Origin: Hamadaea sp013361475
GTDB taxonomy: Bacteria; Actinomycetota; Actinomycetes; Mycobacteriales; Micromonosporaceae
Length of the DNA stretch: 64,000 bases
Direction of reading: 5' to 3'
NCBI RefSeq assembly: GCF_040654195.1
Contig: NZ_JBFAHM010000014.1
Span: forward strand, 1-64,000
Shown: positions 7,364 through 14,787 of the stretch, in pieces
Layout of the letters: each line of letters begins with the position of its first letter
How positions within the stretch are numbered: position 1 is the first letter of the stretch
Notes under the pieces: generated by a model
Database searches by the model: none
Told to the model about the DNA's origin: nothing
What the model saw: the letters and a program-made list of their open reading frames with translations, nothing else
Position numbers and translations under genes: made by a program

Positions 7364-9025
7364 ATGAGTTCCGGGGAGTTTGGGTACGCGCCGCTGCTGC
7401 CGCTGGCGCCTGACGCGACCGAGTATCGGCTGATCACGGACGAGGGCGTGGACGTGGTCCGCGGTCCGGGCGGGCGCGACTTCCTCACCGTGGAGCCGGC
7501 GGTGCTCACCCAGCTGACCGCCGAGGCGATGCACGACATCGCGCACTTTCTGCGCCCGGCCCACCTGACTCAGCTGCGATCGATCCTGGACGACCCGAAG
7601 GCCTCCCCGAACGACCGGTTCGTCGCGCTGGACCTCCTGCGCAACGCGAACATCGCGGCCGGCGGCGTGCTACCGATGTGCCAGGACACGGGCACCGCGA
7701 TCGTCATGGGCAAGCGCGGCCGCCACGTCCTCACCGACGGCGGCGACGAACCCGCCATCGCGCGCGGTGTCTACGAGGCCTACACCAAGCTGAACCTGCG
7801 CTACTCGCAGCTCGCCCCACTGTCCATGTGGGAGGAGCGCAACACCGGCAGCAACCTCCCCGCGCAGATCGAGATCTTCGCCGAGGACCCCGACGGCCAC
7901 CCGGACGCGTACAAGTTCCTCTTCATGGCCAAGGGCGGCGGCTCGGCCAACAAGTCCTACCTGTTCCAGGAGACCAAGGCGCTGCTGAACCCGACCCGGA
8001 TGCTGCAGTTCCTCGAGGAGAAGCTGCGCGCCATCGGGACCAGCGCGTGCCCGCCCTACCACCTGGCCATCGTCATCGGCGGCACCAGCGCCGAGCACGC
8101 CCTCAAGACCGCCAAGCTGGCCTCCGCGAAGTACCTCGACGGGCTGCCGACCGAGGGATCCATGCTGGCCCACGGCTTCCGTGACGTCGAGCTCGAAGCC
8201 GAGGTGCTGGAGCTGACCCGGAACTTCGGGATCGGCGCGCAGTTCGGCGGGCGCTACTTCTGCCACGACGTCCGCGTCGTCCGCCTGCCCCGGCACGGCG
8301 CCTCGTGCCCGGTCGCGATCGCCGTCTCGTGCTCGGCCGACCGCCAGGCGCTCGCGAAGATCACGCCGTCCGGCGTATGGCTGGAGCGGCTGGAGACCGA
8401 CCCGGCCCGGTTCCTCCCGCACACGACGGCCGAGGACGTTTCCGAGGAGGTCGTCCACGTCGACCTCAACCAGCCGATGTCGGTGATCCGCGAGACGCTC
8501 GCGCAGTACCCGGTCAAGACGCGGCTGTCGCTGAACGGCCCGCTCGTCGTCGCCCGCGACATCGCCCACGCGAAGATCGCCGAGCGCCTCGACGCCGGTG
8601 AGCCTCTCCCGCAGTACCTGCGCGACCACGCCGTCTACTACGCCGGCCCGGCGAAGACGCCCGAGGGTTACGCCTCCGGCTCGTTCGGCCCGACGACGGC
8701 CGGCCGGATGGACTCCTATGTGGCCAAGTTCCAAGAGGCCGGCGGCTCCTACGTGATGCTGGCCAAGGGCAACCGGTCGCAGCAGGTCACCGACGCGTGC
8801 GCCAAGTTCGGCGGGTTCTACCTCGGCTCGATCGGCGGACCGGCCGCGCGCCTGGCCGCCGACTGCATCAAGCACGTCGAGGTGCTGGAGTACCCGGAAC
8901 TCGGCATGGAAGCCGTGTGGAAGATCGAGGTCGAGGACTTCCCGGCGTTCATCGTCGTGGACGACAAGGGCAACGACTTCTACGCGGCCACGTCGCAGCC
9001 GGTGCTCACCATCGGCCGTCGCTGA
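7364..9025 (+). CDS. fumA: class I fumarate hydratase (single-chain, 4Fe-4S)
   Basis: A 553-aa iron-sulfur fumarase/tartrate-dehydratase-type enzyme interconverting fumarate and malate. The alpha-like part has PMCQDTG (Cys106), SACPPYH (Cys229) and VSCSADRQ (Cys323), whose spacing matches the three cluster cysteines of FumA-type enzymes. The beta-like part has SFGPTTAGRMDSYV and GNRSQQVTDAC. TACTCT at 7351-7356 lies 7 nt before ATG 7364 and there is no ribosome binding site, so the start is put there rather than at the ATG at 7358. A second, unrelated fumarase (class II) is at 28176-29570; the class I enzyme is normally the oxygen-sensitive one. Confidence 0.93.
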   Translation: MSSGEFGYAPLLPLAPDATEYRLITDEGVDVVRGPGGRDFLTVEPAVLTQLTAEAMHDIAHFLRPAHLTQLRSILDDPKASPNDRFVALDLLRNANIAAGGVLPMCQDTGTAIVMGKRGRHVLTDGGDEPAIARGVYEAYTKLNLRYSQLAPLSMWEERNTGSNLPAQIEIFAEDPDGHPDAYKFLFMAKGGGSANKSYLFQETKALLNPTRMLQFLEEKLRAIGTSACPPYHLAIVIGGTSAEHALKTAKLASAKYLDGLPTEGSMLAHGFRDVELEAEVLELTRNFGIGAQFGGRYFCHDVRVVRLPRHGASCPVAIAVSCSADRQALAKITPSGVWLERLETDPARFLPHTTAEDVSEEVVHVDLNQPMSVIRETLAQYPVKTRLSLNGPLVVARDIAHAKIAERLDAGEPLPQYLRDHAVYYAGPAKTPEGYASGSFGPTTAGRMDSYVAKFQEAGGSYVMLAKGNRSQQVTDACAKFGGFYLGSIGGPAARLAADCIKHVEVLEYPELGMEAVWKIEVEDFPAFIVVDDKGNDFYAATSQPVLTIGRR

Positions 9026-9055
9026 CGCTCGCCTCGCGCTTGCGCTCGCCTCGCG

Positions 9056-9667
9056 TCAGCGGAGGGCGGCGGCGATCGCGGTGGCGGCGGTGAGCAGCGG
9101 TTCGCGTACGGCGTCGGGGTTCAGCTCGCCGAGCGAGACGACGCCGACGCTGGCCGAGATGCCCTCGACGCCGAGCACCGGGGCGGCCAGCCCGTACGCG
9201 CCCGGCTGCAACTCGCCCGCCGAACGGCTCAGCTCGCCGGTGAGGATGGCCTTCCCCGCCGCGCCCCGATCCAGGGGATGCCGGGAACCCACCCGGTACG
9301 CCACATGGAACATCGTGGAGCTGGGTTCCACGACGGCGACGGCCACTGCTTCGGCTCCGTCGGCCAGGGTGAGATGCGCGGTCGCGCCGACCTGCTCGGC
9401 GAGCGTACGCAGAGCCGGGAGCGCGGCGTCGGCCAGCAACGGCTGAGCTCGGCGGGCGAGGTGGATCAGGCCGATGCCGGGCAGCAGCCGACCGGCGGAG
9501 TCCCGGCGCACCATGCTGTGTTCGCCCAGCGTGGCGGCGAGGCGGTAGACGACCGCACGCCCGACGTTCAGCCGGTTGGCCGCCTCGGTGACGGTGACGC
9601 CGGCCGGGCTGTCGGCGACCAGCGTGAGCAGGCGCAGCCCGCGATCGAGCGTCTGAGCGGTGTCCAT
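9056..9667 (-). CDS. IclR family transcriptional regulator
   Basis: A 203-aa protein with an N-terminal winged helix (TLDRGLRLLTLVADSPAGVTVTEAA, NRLNVGRAVVYRLAATL) and a shortened IclR effector domain (HVAYRVGSRHPLDRGAAGKAIL). It is shorter than the usual 240-260 aa. The start at 9667 is set by TACTCT (minus strand, 9680-9675) 7 nt upstream. Its -10 overlaps that of the divergent HAD gene, so the two promoters probably compete. Target unknown; neighbours are the HAD hydrolase and fumA. Confidence 0.85.
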   Translation of the reverse strand: MDTAQTLDRGLRLLTLVADSPAGVTVTEAANRLNVGRAVVYRLAATLGEHSMVRRDSAGRLLPGIGLIHLARRAQPLLADAALPALRTLAEQVGATAHLTLADGAEAVAVAVVEPSSTMFHVAYRVGSRHPLDRGAAGKAILTGELSRSAGELQPGAYGLAAPVLGVEGISASVGVVSLGELNPDAVREPLLTAATAIAAALR

Positions 9668-9674
9668 GGCGCAC

Positions 9675-9684
9675 AGAGTACGTT
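9675..9684. promoter_or_regulatory. overlapping divergent -10 elements (IclR gene / HAD gene)
   Basis: AGAGTACGTT contains TACGTT on the plus strand (9679-9684, 6 nt before ATG 9691) and TACTCT on the minus strand (9680-9675, 7 nt before ATG 9667). The two hexamers share the central TA. Both genes lack Shine-Dalgarno sequences. Confidence 0.55.
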
Positions 9685-9690
9685 GGTCCA

Positions 9691-10350
9691 ATGATCACGA
9701 CGGTGGCGTTCGACGCCGACCACACGCTGGTCGACCTGCTGCCGGCCGTGCTGGCCGGACTGGCCGCGGTGTCGGCGGAAACCGGCGTACCGGTGGAGGT
9801 GTTGCGGGCCGACGCGTCCGCGCACTGGGCGGCGACGCCGGAGCTGCCGGCGCGCGACATCCGGATCGCCGCGATGCGCCAGTCGCTGGCCCGTCACGGT
9901 CTCCAGGCGCGCCTGGACGACATGGTGGCGCTGTTCTTCGACGTCCGGTACGCCAACAGCCGCCCCTACCCGGGTGTGGTCGAGATGCTGGCCAAGCTGC
10001 GCAGCGACTTCCAACTCGGGTACGCCACGAACGCCAACAGCCGCGCGGAGCTGGTCGGCCTGGGTGGATTGTTCTCGTTCGAGATCTACGCCTTGCAGAA
10101 CGGGGTGCCGAAGAAGCCCGCCGCCGAGTTCTTCCACGCCGTCCTCGCGGCGGCGAAGGCGGACGCGGCCGAGGTCGTCTACGTCGGCGACACGTACGCC
10201 CACGACGTCGCCGGGGCGGCCGCGGTCGGCCTACGGACTGTGTGGCTCAACCACGCCGGCGATCCGGTGCCCGGCGAGATCGTGCCCGACGCCGTCGTCG
10301 CGTCGCTCGACGAGCTTCCAGCGCTGCTTTCCCGCTGGAACGCGGCCTGA
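9691..10350 (+). CDS. HAD-superfamily hydrolase
   Basis: A 219-aa HAD phosphatase-like protein. Motif I is FDADHTLVD (nucleophile Asp and acid Asp at 8 and 10), motif II YATNANS, the lysine KKPAAEFF, and motif IV YVGDTYAHDVAGA. The helical cap between motifs I and II is of the C1 type. The substrate cannot be told; phosphoglycolate-phosphatase-like annotation would be a guess. Apparently leaderless (TACGTT-N6-ATG). The sequence up to the cysS start is only 54 nt. Confidence 0.85.
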   Translation: MITTVAFDADHTLVDLLPAVLAGLAAVSAETGVPVEVLRADASAHWAATPELPARDIRIAAMRQSLARHGLQARLDDMVALFFDVRYANSRPYPGVVEMLAKLRSDFQLGYATNANSRAELVGLGGLFSFEIYALQNGVPKKPAAEFFHAVLAAAKADAAEVVYVGDTYAHDVAGAAAVGLRTVWLNHAGDPVPGEIVPDAVVASLDELPALLSRWNAA

Positions 10351-10404
10351 TCAATCGACATACCCGGTCCCGCCGTCGCTGGGCGCTTTGACTATCCTTG
10401 ACGG

Positions 10405-11823
10405 GTGACGCTGAGACTCTTCGACACCGCGACCCGGTCGGTGCGCGACTTCATGCCGCGCGTACCCGGCAAGGTTTCGATGTATGTCTGTGGTCTCACC
10501 GTGCAGTCGCCGCCGCACATCGGGCACCTTCGTTCCGGGGTGAACAACGACGTGCTGCGCCGCTGGCTGATCCATCACGGGCTCGCGGTCACCTACGTCC
10601 GCAACATCACCGACATCGACGACAAGGTGCTGGCCAAGGCGGTCGAGCAGGACCTGCCGTTCTGGTCCATCGCGTACGCGAACGAGGTGCGGCTCGAAGC
10701 GGCGTACCGGGCGTTGAACGTCGCGGCGCCGACCTATGAGCCCCGGGCCACCGGCCACATCCCGGAGATGATCGAGCTCATCCAGATCCTGATCGAGCGC
10801 GGTCACGCGTATGCGGCCGAGGACGGTTCCGGCGACGTCTACTTCGACGTCAAGACCTACCCCGAATACGGCGCGCTCTCCGGCCAGCGGGTCGACGAGA
10901 TGCTGCCGGCCGGGGACGCCCCCGACCGCTCCAAGCGGGACCCCCGGGACTTCGCCCTCTGGAAGGGCGTCAAACCGGGCGAGCCGGAGAACGCGTACTG
11001 GCCGTCGCCGTGGGGCCGCGGCCGGCCGGGCTGGCACATCGAGTGCTCGGCGATGACGTGGCGCTATCTCGGCGCCGAGTTCGACATCCACGGCGGTGGC
11101 CTGGACATCTCGTTCCCGCACCACGAGAACGAGATCGCCCAGTCGCGGTCGGCCGGGCTGCCGTTCGCCCGCTACTGGGTCCACAACGCCATGCTCAATC
11201 TGGGCGGCAGCAAGATGGCCAAGTCCGTCGGCAACGTGCTCGACGTCGAGGCGATCAGGAAGCTCGGCGTACGCCCGATCGAGCTGCGCTATTACCTCAG
11301 CTCGGCCCACTATCGGTCGATCATCGAGTACTCCGAGGAGTCGCTGCGCGAGGCGGCCAGCGGCTTCCAGCGCATCGAAGGCTTCCTGACCCGGGCCACC
11401 GAGGTCGTCGGGGATACGGAGCCGAGCGTGTTGTGCGCCGAGTTCGTCGAGGCGATGGACGACGACCTGAACACCTCGGCCGCGTTCGCCGCCATTCACG
11501 ACGTCGTGCGCGAGGGCAACACCGCGCTGGCGGCCGGTGAGACGAAGACGGCGGCCGGCGCGCTGGCGAGTGTCCGGGCGATGCTCGGTGTGCTCGGACT
11601 CGATCCGCTCGACCCCGCTTGGGCGCAGGGCGACTCGGCTGCGGGCGGCTTGCGCTCCACTGTGGATGCGCTCGTCGCGCTCGCCCTCCAGCAGCGGGCC
11701 GCCGCCCGCGAACGCAAGGACTGGGCCGCCGCGGACGCGGTCCGCGACCAGCTCAAGCAGGCCGGCGTCCTCGTCGAGGACACCCCGCACGGCCCGCGAT
11801 GGACGATCGGAAGTGACACGTAA
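10405..11823 (+). CDS. cysS: cysteinyl-tRNA synthetase
   Basis: A 472-aa class I synthetase that charges tRNA-Cys. HIGH is at 38-41 (PHIGHLR) and the KMSKS loop reads KMAKS at 270-274. Likely zinc ligands are Cys29, the Cys in IECSAMTW and the His in FPHHENE. The length is full. TATCCT at 10393-10398 lies exactly 6 nt before the GTG start and there is no ribosome binding site. The stop overlaps the rlmB start (TAATG), a pairing common in actinobacteria. Confidence 0.96.
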   Translation: MTLRLFDTATRSVRDFMPRVPGKVSMYVCGLTVQSPPHIGHLRSGVNNDVLRRWLIHHGLAVTYVRNITDIDDKVLAKAVEQDLPFWSIAYANEVRLEAAYRALNVAAPTYEPRATGHIPEMIELIQILIERGHAYAAEDGSGDVYFDVKTYPEYGALSGQRVDEMLPAGDAPDRSKRDPRDFALWKGVKPGEPENAYWPSPWGRGRPGWHIECSAMTWRYLGAEFDIHGGGLDISFPHHENEIAQSRSAGLPFARYWVHNAMLNLGGSKMAKSVGNVLDVEAIRKLGVRPIELRYYLSSAHYRSIIEYSEESLREAASGFQRIEGFLTRATEVVGDTEPSVLCAEFVEAMDDDLNTSAAFAAIHDVVREGNTALAAGETKTAAGALASVRAMLGVLGLDPLDPAWAQGDSAAGGLRSTVDALVALALQQRAAARERKDWAAADAVRDQLKQAGVLVEDTPHGPRWTIGSDT

Positions 11824-12938
11824 TGCCCGGCAACTCCCAGCGCCGCAACGCGCGTACCACCTCGAAGAAGGGCGCGCCGGGCGGGTCGGGCGGCAAGGGC
11901 CGCGACACCCTCAAGGGCCGCGGCAAGACGCTGCCCGCGGACGAGCGGCCGTGGCACAAGGGCTACTCGGGGACCGAGAAGCTGCCCAGCAAGACGGCCT
12001 GGAAACAGGACAAGGAGCGCAAGGCGGCGGCGGCCGAGGGTCGCGCGCCCAAGATCGGCAAGCCCGGCACCAAGGACACCACCTGGGGCAAGGGCGGTAC
12101 CGGCAAGGGCGCCCCGACCAAGCGCACGGCCAGCCGGACCCCGGTCTCGCGTGGCCCCAAGGTCGCACCCGGCCGCCGCTCGGCGACCCCCAAGGATGCC
12201 CCTGAGCTGCTCGTCGGGCGCAATCCGGTGGTCGAGGCGCTGCGCGCGCACGTCCCGGCCACCGCGCTCTACGTCGCCCTCGGCATCGACATCGACGAGC
12301 GGGTTAACGAGGCGGTACGCACAGCGGGCGATCGTGGCATCCCGCTGCTGGAGGTCAGCCGGGCGGAGTTGGACCGGCTGACCGGGGGAGTGCTGCACCA
12401 GGGCATCGGACTCCAGGTGCCGCCGTTCGCGTACGAACCCTTCGAGGACCTGCTGAACGCGGCGCTGGAGCAGCCCACGGCCCCGCTGCTCGTGGCGCTG
12501 GACGGGGTGACCGACCCGCGCAACCTGGGGGCGGTCATCCGCTCTGCGGCCGCTTTCGGAGCGCATGGGGTGTTCGTGCCGGAACGCCGGGCTTCCGGCA
12601 TCACCGCGACCGCTTGGCGCACCAGCGCGGGCGCGGCGGCCCGGGTGCCGGTGTCGCAGGTGACCAACCTGACCCGGGCGCTCAAGCAGGCCCAGCAGGA
12701 GGGGTTCACGGTCGTCGGACTGGACGCCGACGGCGAGACCGCCCTGTACGACCTGGAGGCGGCGGTCGGTCCGCTGGTGATCGTGGTCGGTTCCGAGGGG
12801 CGCGGGCTGTCCCGCCTCGTGGGAGCCACGTGTGACCTGCGGGTGAGCATCCCGATGGCGTCCACGGTCGAGTCGCTGAACGCTTCGGTGGCCGCCGCGG
12901 TCACGCTGGCCGAGGTCGCCCGGCGTCGCGCTGAATAG
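11823..12938 (+). CDS. rlmB: 23S rRNA 2'-O-methyltransferase, RlmB/TrmH family
   Basis: A 371-aa SPOUT methyltransferase. The first 125 residues are a Lys/Gly/Arg-rich, probably disordered tail (KKGAPGGSGGKGRDTLKGRG) that could bind rRNA. An L30e-like substrate domain follows (LLVGRNPVVEALRAHVP) and then the TrmH catalytic knot: DGVTDPRNLGAVIRSA (motif 1), IVVGSEGRGLSRLV (motif 2), SIPMASTVESLNASVAAAV (motif 3). The product is expected to be 2'-O-methylguanosine near G2251 of 23S rRNA. Translation is probably coupled to cysS by the one-base overlap. Confidence 0.92.
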   Translation: MPGNSQRRNARTTSKKGAPGGSGGKGRDTLKGRGKTLPADERPWHKGYSGTEKLPSKTAWKQDKERKAAAAEGRAPKIGKPGTKDTTWGKGGTGKGAPTKRTASRTPVSRGPKVAPGRRSATPKDAPELLVGRNPVVEALRAHVPATALYVALGIDIDERVNEAVRTAGDRGIPLLEVSRAELDRLTGGVLHQGIGLQVPPFAYEPFEDLLNAALEQPTAPLLVALDGVTDPRNLGAVIRSAAAFGAHGVFVPERRASGITATAWRTSAGAAARVPVSQVTNLTRALKQAQQEGFTVVGLDADGETALYDLEAAVGPLVIVVGSEGRGLSRLVGATCDLRVSIPMASTVESLNASVAAAVTLAEVARRRAE

Positions 12939-12968
12939 TCCGATTCATCCGGGGGTAATAGCGCTCCC

Positions 12969-13391
12969 GTGACAGATCTCAGGCATCGGCCGCACACCGA
13001 GGAGTCCACGGCCGACCTGGTACGCCAGGCGACCGAGCAGATCAGCACGCTGGTCCGGCAGGAGATGCAGCTCGCCCGGACCGAGCTGGCGGAGAAGGGC
13101 AAACGGGTCGGCTTGGGGGTCGGGCTGTTCGCCGGCTCCGGAGTGGCCGTGTTCTACGCCGTCGGCGCCCTGCTCGTCGCGGCGGGGCTTGCGCTCGCCC
13201 TGGTCATGCCCGGCTGGCTCGCCGCTCTGATCGTCGGAGTGGTGCTGCTGATCATCGCCGGGGTGGAGGCCCTCGTGGGCCGGGGCCAGGTCAAGCGCGG
13301 TACGCCCCTGACCCCGAACCGGACAGTCGACAGCGTACGGGCCGATCTGTCCGAGGTGAACGAGGCCTTCGGCGAGAGGAACTCCCGATGA
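12969..13391 (+). CDS. Holin-X (phage holin family 3_6) actinobacterial membrane protein
   Basis: A 140-aa protein with an amphipathic N-terminal helix (LVRQATEQISTLVRQEMQLA, ARTELAEKGKR) and two membrane helices at about 45-68 and 75-95. The pattern matches the actinobacterial Holin-X superfamily III proteins found throughout actinobacterial chromosomes outside prophages. No lysis or phage gene is nearby, so a cell-envelope role is more likely than lysis. The GTG start has TAATAG 7 nt upstream. The gene overlaps DUF3618 by 4 nt. Confidence 0.8.
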   Translation: MTDLRHRPHTEESTADLVRQATEQISTLVRQEMQLARTELAEKGKRVGLGVGLFAGSGVAVFYAVGALLVAAGLALALVMPGWLAALIVGVVLLIIAGVEALVGRGQVKRGTPLTPNRTVDSVRADLSEVNEAFGERNSR

Positions 13392-13663
13392 CCACGCACA
13401 ACGGCCAGCCACAACCGATGAGTGTCGCGGAGCTGAGCGGCGAGATCGCGCAGACGCGGCAGGCGCTGGGCGAGACCGTCCGGGCGCTGGCGGCCAAGGC
13501 CGACGTCAAGAGCCGGGCCGAGGAGTTCGTCCAGGACACCCGGGACCGGGCGGCCGTCTCGGTCCGGGAGCACCGGACGCAGCTGGCCGCGATCGGCATC
13601 GGTCTCCTGGCCGTTGTCGGCGCTGTCTTGATCTGGCGTAACCGTGAGGCGGTGAACTCGTGA
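13388..13663 (+). CDS. DUF3618 domain protein
   Basis: A 91-aa protein: an N-terminal helix with the DUF3618 signature (VAELSGEIAQTRQALGETV), a charged stretch, and a C-terminal membrane helix at about 66-83 (LAAIGIGLLAVVGAVLIW). DUF3618 and Holin-X genes are regular partners in actinobacteria; they may form a small membrane complex, with function unknown. Start overlaps the previous stop (ATGA), and its own stop overlaps the next start. Confidence 0.85.
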   Translation: MTTHNGQPQPMSVAELSGEIAQTRQALGETVRALAAKADVKSRAEEFVQDTRDRAAVSVREHRTQLAAIGIGLLAVVGAVLIWRNREAVNS

Positions 13664-13815
13664 TGGTGATCCCCGACCCAGTGTCCCCGACGCGACCCGA
13701 ACCGTTGCCCGACCCGTTCCCGGTGCCGGACCCGGCCCCGCTGCCCAAGCCGGAGCCGGAGCCCGAGCCGCCGGCTCCGGAGCCGCAGCCCGGCCCGCTG
13801 CCCGGACTGGACTAG
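13663..13815 (+). CDS. 50-aa proline-rich small protein
   Basis: An ATG overlapping the DUF3618 TGA opens a frame of 50 codons ending in TAG. Nearly every second residue is proline, alternating with Asp, Glu, Val, Leu and Ala (PDPVSPTRPEPLPDPFPVPD; PKPEPEPEPPAPEPQP), giving an acidic extended rod. The overlap and codon bias fit translational coupling as third gene of the Holin-X/DUF3618 unit. No known domain. The last 18 bp, including the stop codon, are imperfectly duplicated just after it (13816-13833). Confidence 0.5.
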   Translation: MVIPDPVSPTRPEPLPDPFPVPDPAPLPKPEPEPEPPAPEPQPGPLPGLD

Positions 13816-13829
13816 CTGCCGGGGCTGGA

Positions 13830-14651
13830 CTAGTAGTACTCGCCCAACGGAACGTCGCACCACTGTCCACCGATGCGACGCAGGACGAGGTCGTGCTCGT
13901 AGTCGGGAGTCGGCTTACCCCGCTCGATCTCGTCCGCGTAGACCTCGGAGTCGTCCTTCGGGATGTAGCCGAGCGTCTCGCCCTCGGCCAGGGACATGAA
14001 CCGCCGGGTGTTCCGGCTGATCCCCCACAGGTAGCGAAGCCCCGGCGACTCCACCGCGAGGCAGGCCTCGAACATGCTGGTGGCGTCGTCGGGGGACAAC
14101 CACAGCGCGAGCGACCGCACGTCGATCGGCTGCGGCATGCACATCCCGATCCGGGGACAGAGCACGTCGATGCCGTAGCGGTCGGCGTACAGGCTGGCCA
14201 TGGCTTCGCCGGCGACCTTGCTCCAGCCGTAGAGGGTGTCCGGGCGGCCCGGGGCGTCGGCGGGGAACCCCTCCGGCGGAGCGTCGACGCGGTCGAGGAA
14301 TCCGGCCGCGTGGTTGGAGGACGCGAAGATCACCCGGCCTACGCCGGCCCGCCGGACCGCCTCGAAGAGGCAGTAGGTGCCGTGCGCGTTGTTCTCCAGC
14401 ACGTCGGCGAAGTGGGACTCGCGGCTCTGCCCGCCGAGGTGGATGACGGCGTCGGCTCCGGAGACCAGGGATTCCAGTGCGGACAGATCCGTGACGGTGC
14501 CGGTGAAGACCTCGGCGTCCTCGTCGGGGGCGGCGGGCTCGGGCGGGACGATGTCGACGAGGCGGAGTGTCCGCCCGGGGCGAGCAAGCCGCTGGCGAAG
14601 GAGGCGGCCGACCTTTCCGGCGGCGCCGGTGATCACGACGGTCTGCGACAT
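13830..14651 (-). CDS. udh: uronate dehydrogenase (NAD-dependent epimerase/dehydratase family)
   Basis: A 273-aa short extended SDR. VVITGAAGKVGR near residue 5 is the NAD-binding motif, FASSNHAAGF is typical of uronate dehydrogenases, and YGWSKVAGE holds the catalytic Tyr/Lys. It should oxidise D-galacturonate or D-glucuronate to the aldaro-lactone, the first step of the oxidative uronate route completed by gudD, kdgD and KGSADH at 30.7-35.4 kb. ATG 14651 is chosen because TATGCT is 7 nt upstream. The palindrome TCCACATATGTGGA at 14691-14704, shared with the kdgD operon, lies upstream. Other sugar-nucleotide epimerases are possible but less likely. Confidence 0.85.
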   Translation of the reverse strand: MSQTVVITGAAGKVGRLLRQRLARPGRTLRLVDIVPPEPAAPDEDAEVFTGTVTDLSALESLVSGADAVIHLGGQSRESHFADVLENNAHGTYCLFEAVRRAGVGRVIFASSNHAAGFLDRVDAPPEGFPADAPGRPDTLYGWSKVAGEAMASLYADRYGIDVLCPRIGMCMPQPIDVRSLALWLSPDDATSMFEACLAVESPGLRYLWGISRNTRRFMSLAEGETLGYIPKDDSEVYADEIERGKPTPDYEHDLVLRRIGGQWCDVPLGEYY

Positions 14652-14690
14652 GCCGCCCAGCATAGGCCACGTACGCGCTGCTGAATAGCA

Positions 14691-14704
14691 TCCACATATG
14701 TGGA
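14691..14704. promoter_or_regulatory. candidate operator, palindrome TCCACATATGTGGA (udh)
   Basis: A perfect 14-bp palindrome about 40 bp upstream of the udh start. The identical 14 bp occur at 30624-30637 in front of kdgD. This is the kind of site IclR-family (KdgR-like) regulators bind, and an IclR gene lies beside the second copy. Confidence 0.65.
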
Positions 14705-14714
14705 CGGCAAAGCT

Positions 14715-14787
14715 TGATCATTGCGTCAGCCATGCTGTGAGAGCGGGCATTTCGCCGCGCGAAACAGCATGGCTGACGCAATGATCA
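14715..14787. repeat. 73-bp inverted-repeat element, family R2 copy A
   Basis: Perfect 24-bp arms: 14715-14738 (TGATCATTGCGTCAGCCATG...) and 14764-14787, with a 25-nt loop containing GGGCATTTCGCCGCGCGAA. The right end directly abuts the pectate lyase stop codon. A second, diverged copy in the opposite orientation is at 17388-17459. Both ends are TGATCA. Confidence 0.9.

Noticed and set aside
12969..13815. Prophage remnant suggested by a holin-like gene
   Set aside because: Holin-X and DUF3618 pairs are ordinary chromosomal genes in actinobacteria, and no phage structural, lysis or integration gene is nearby.
14715..14787. Ordinary rho-independent terminator for pectate lyase
   Set aside because: A second inverted copy at another locus with conserved loop sequence indicates a repeat element; no T-run follows. 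A terminator role in addition is still possible.
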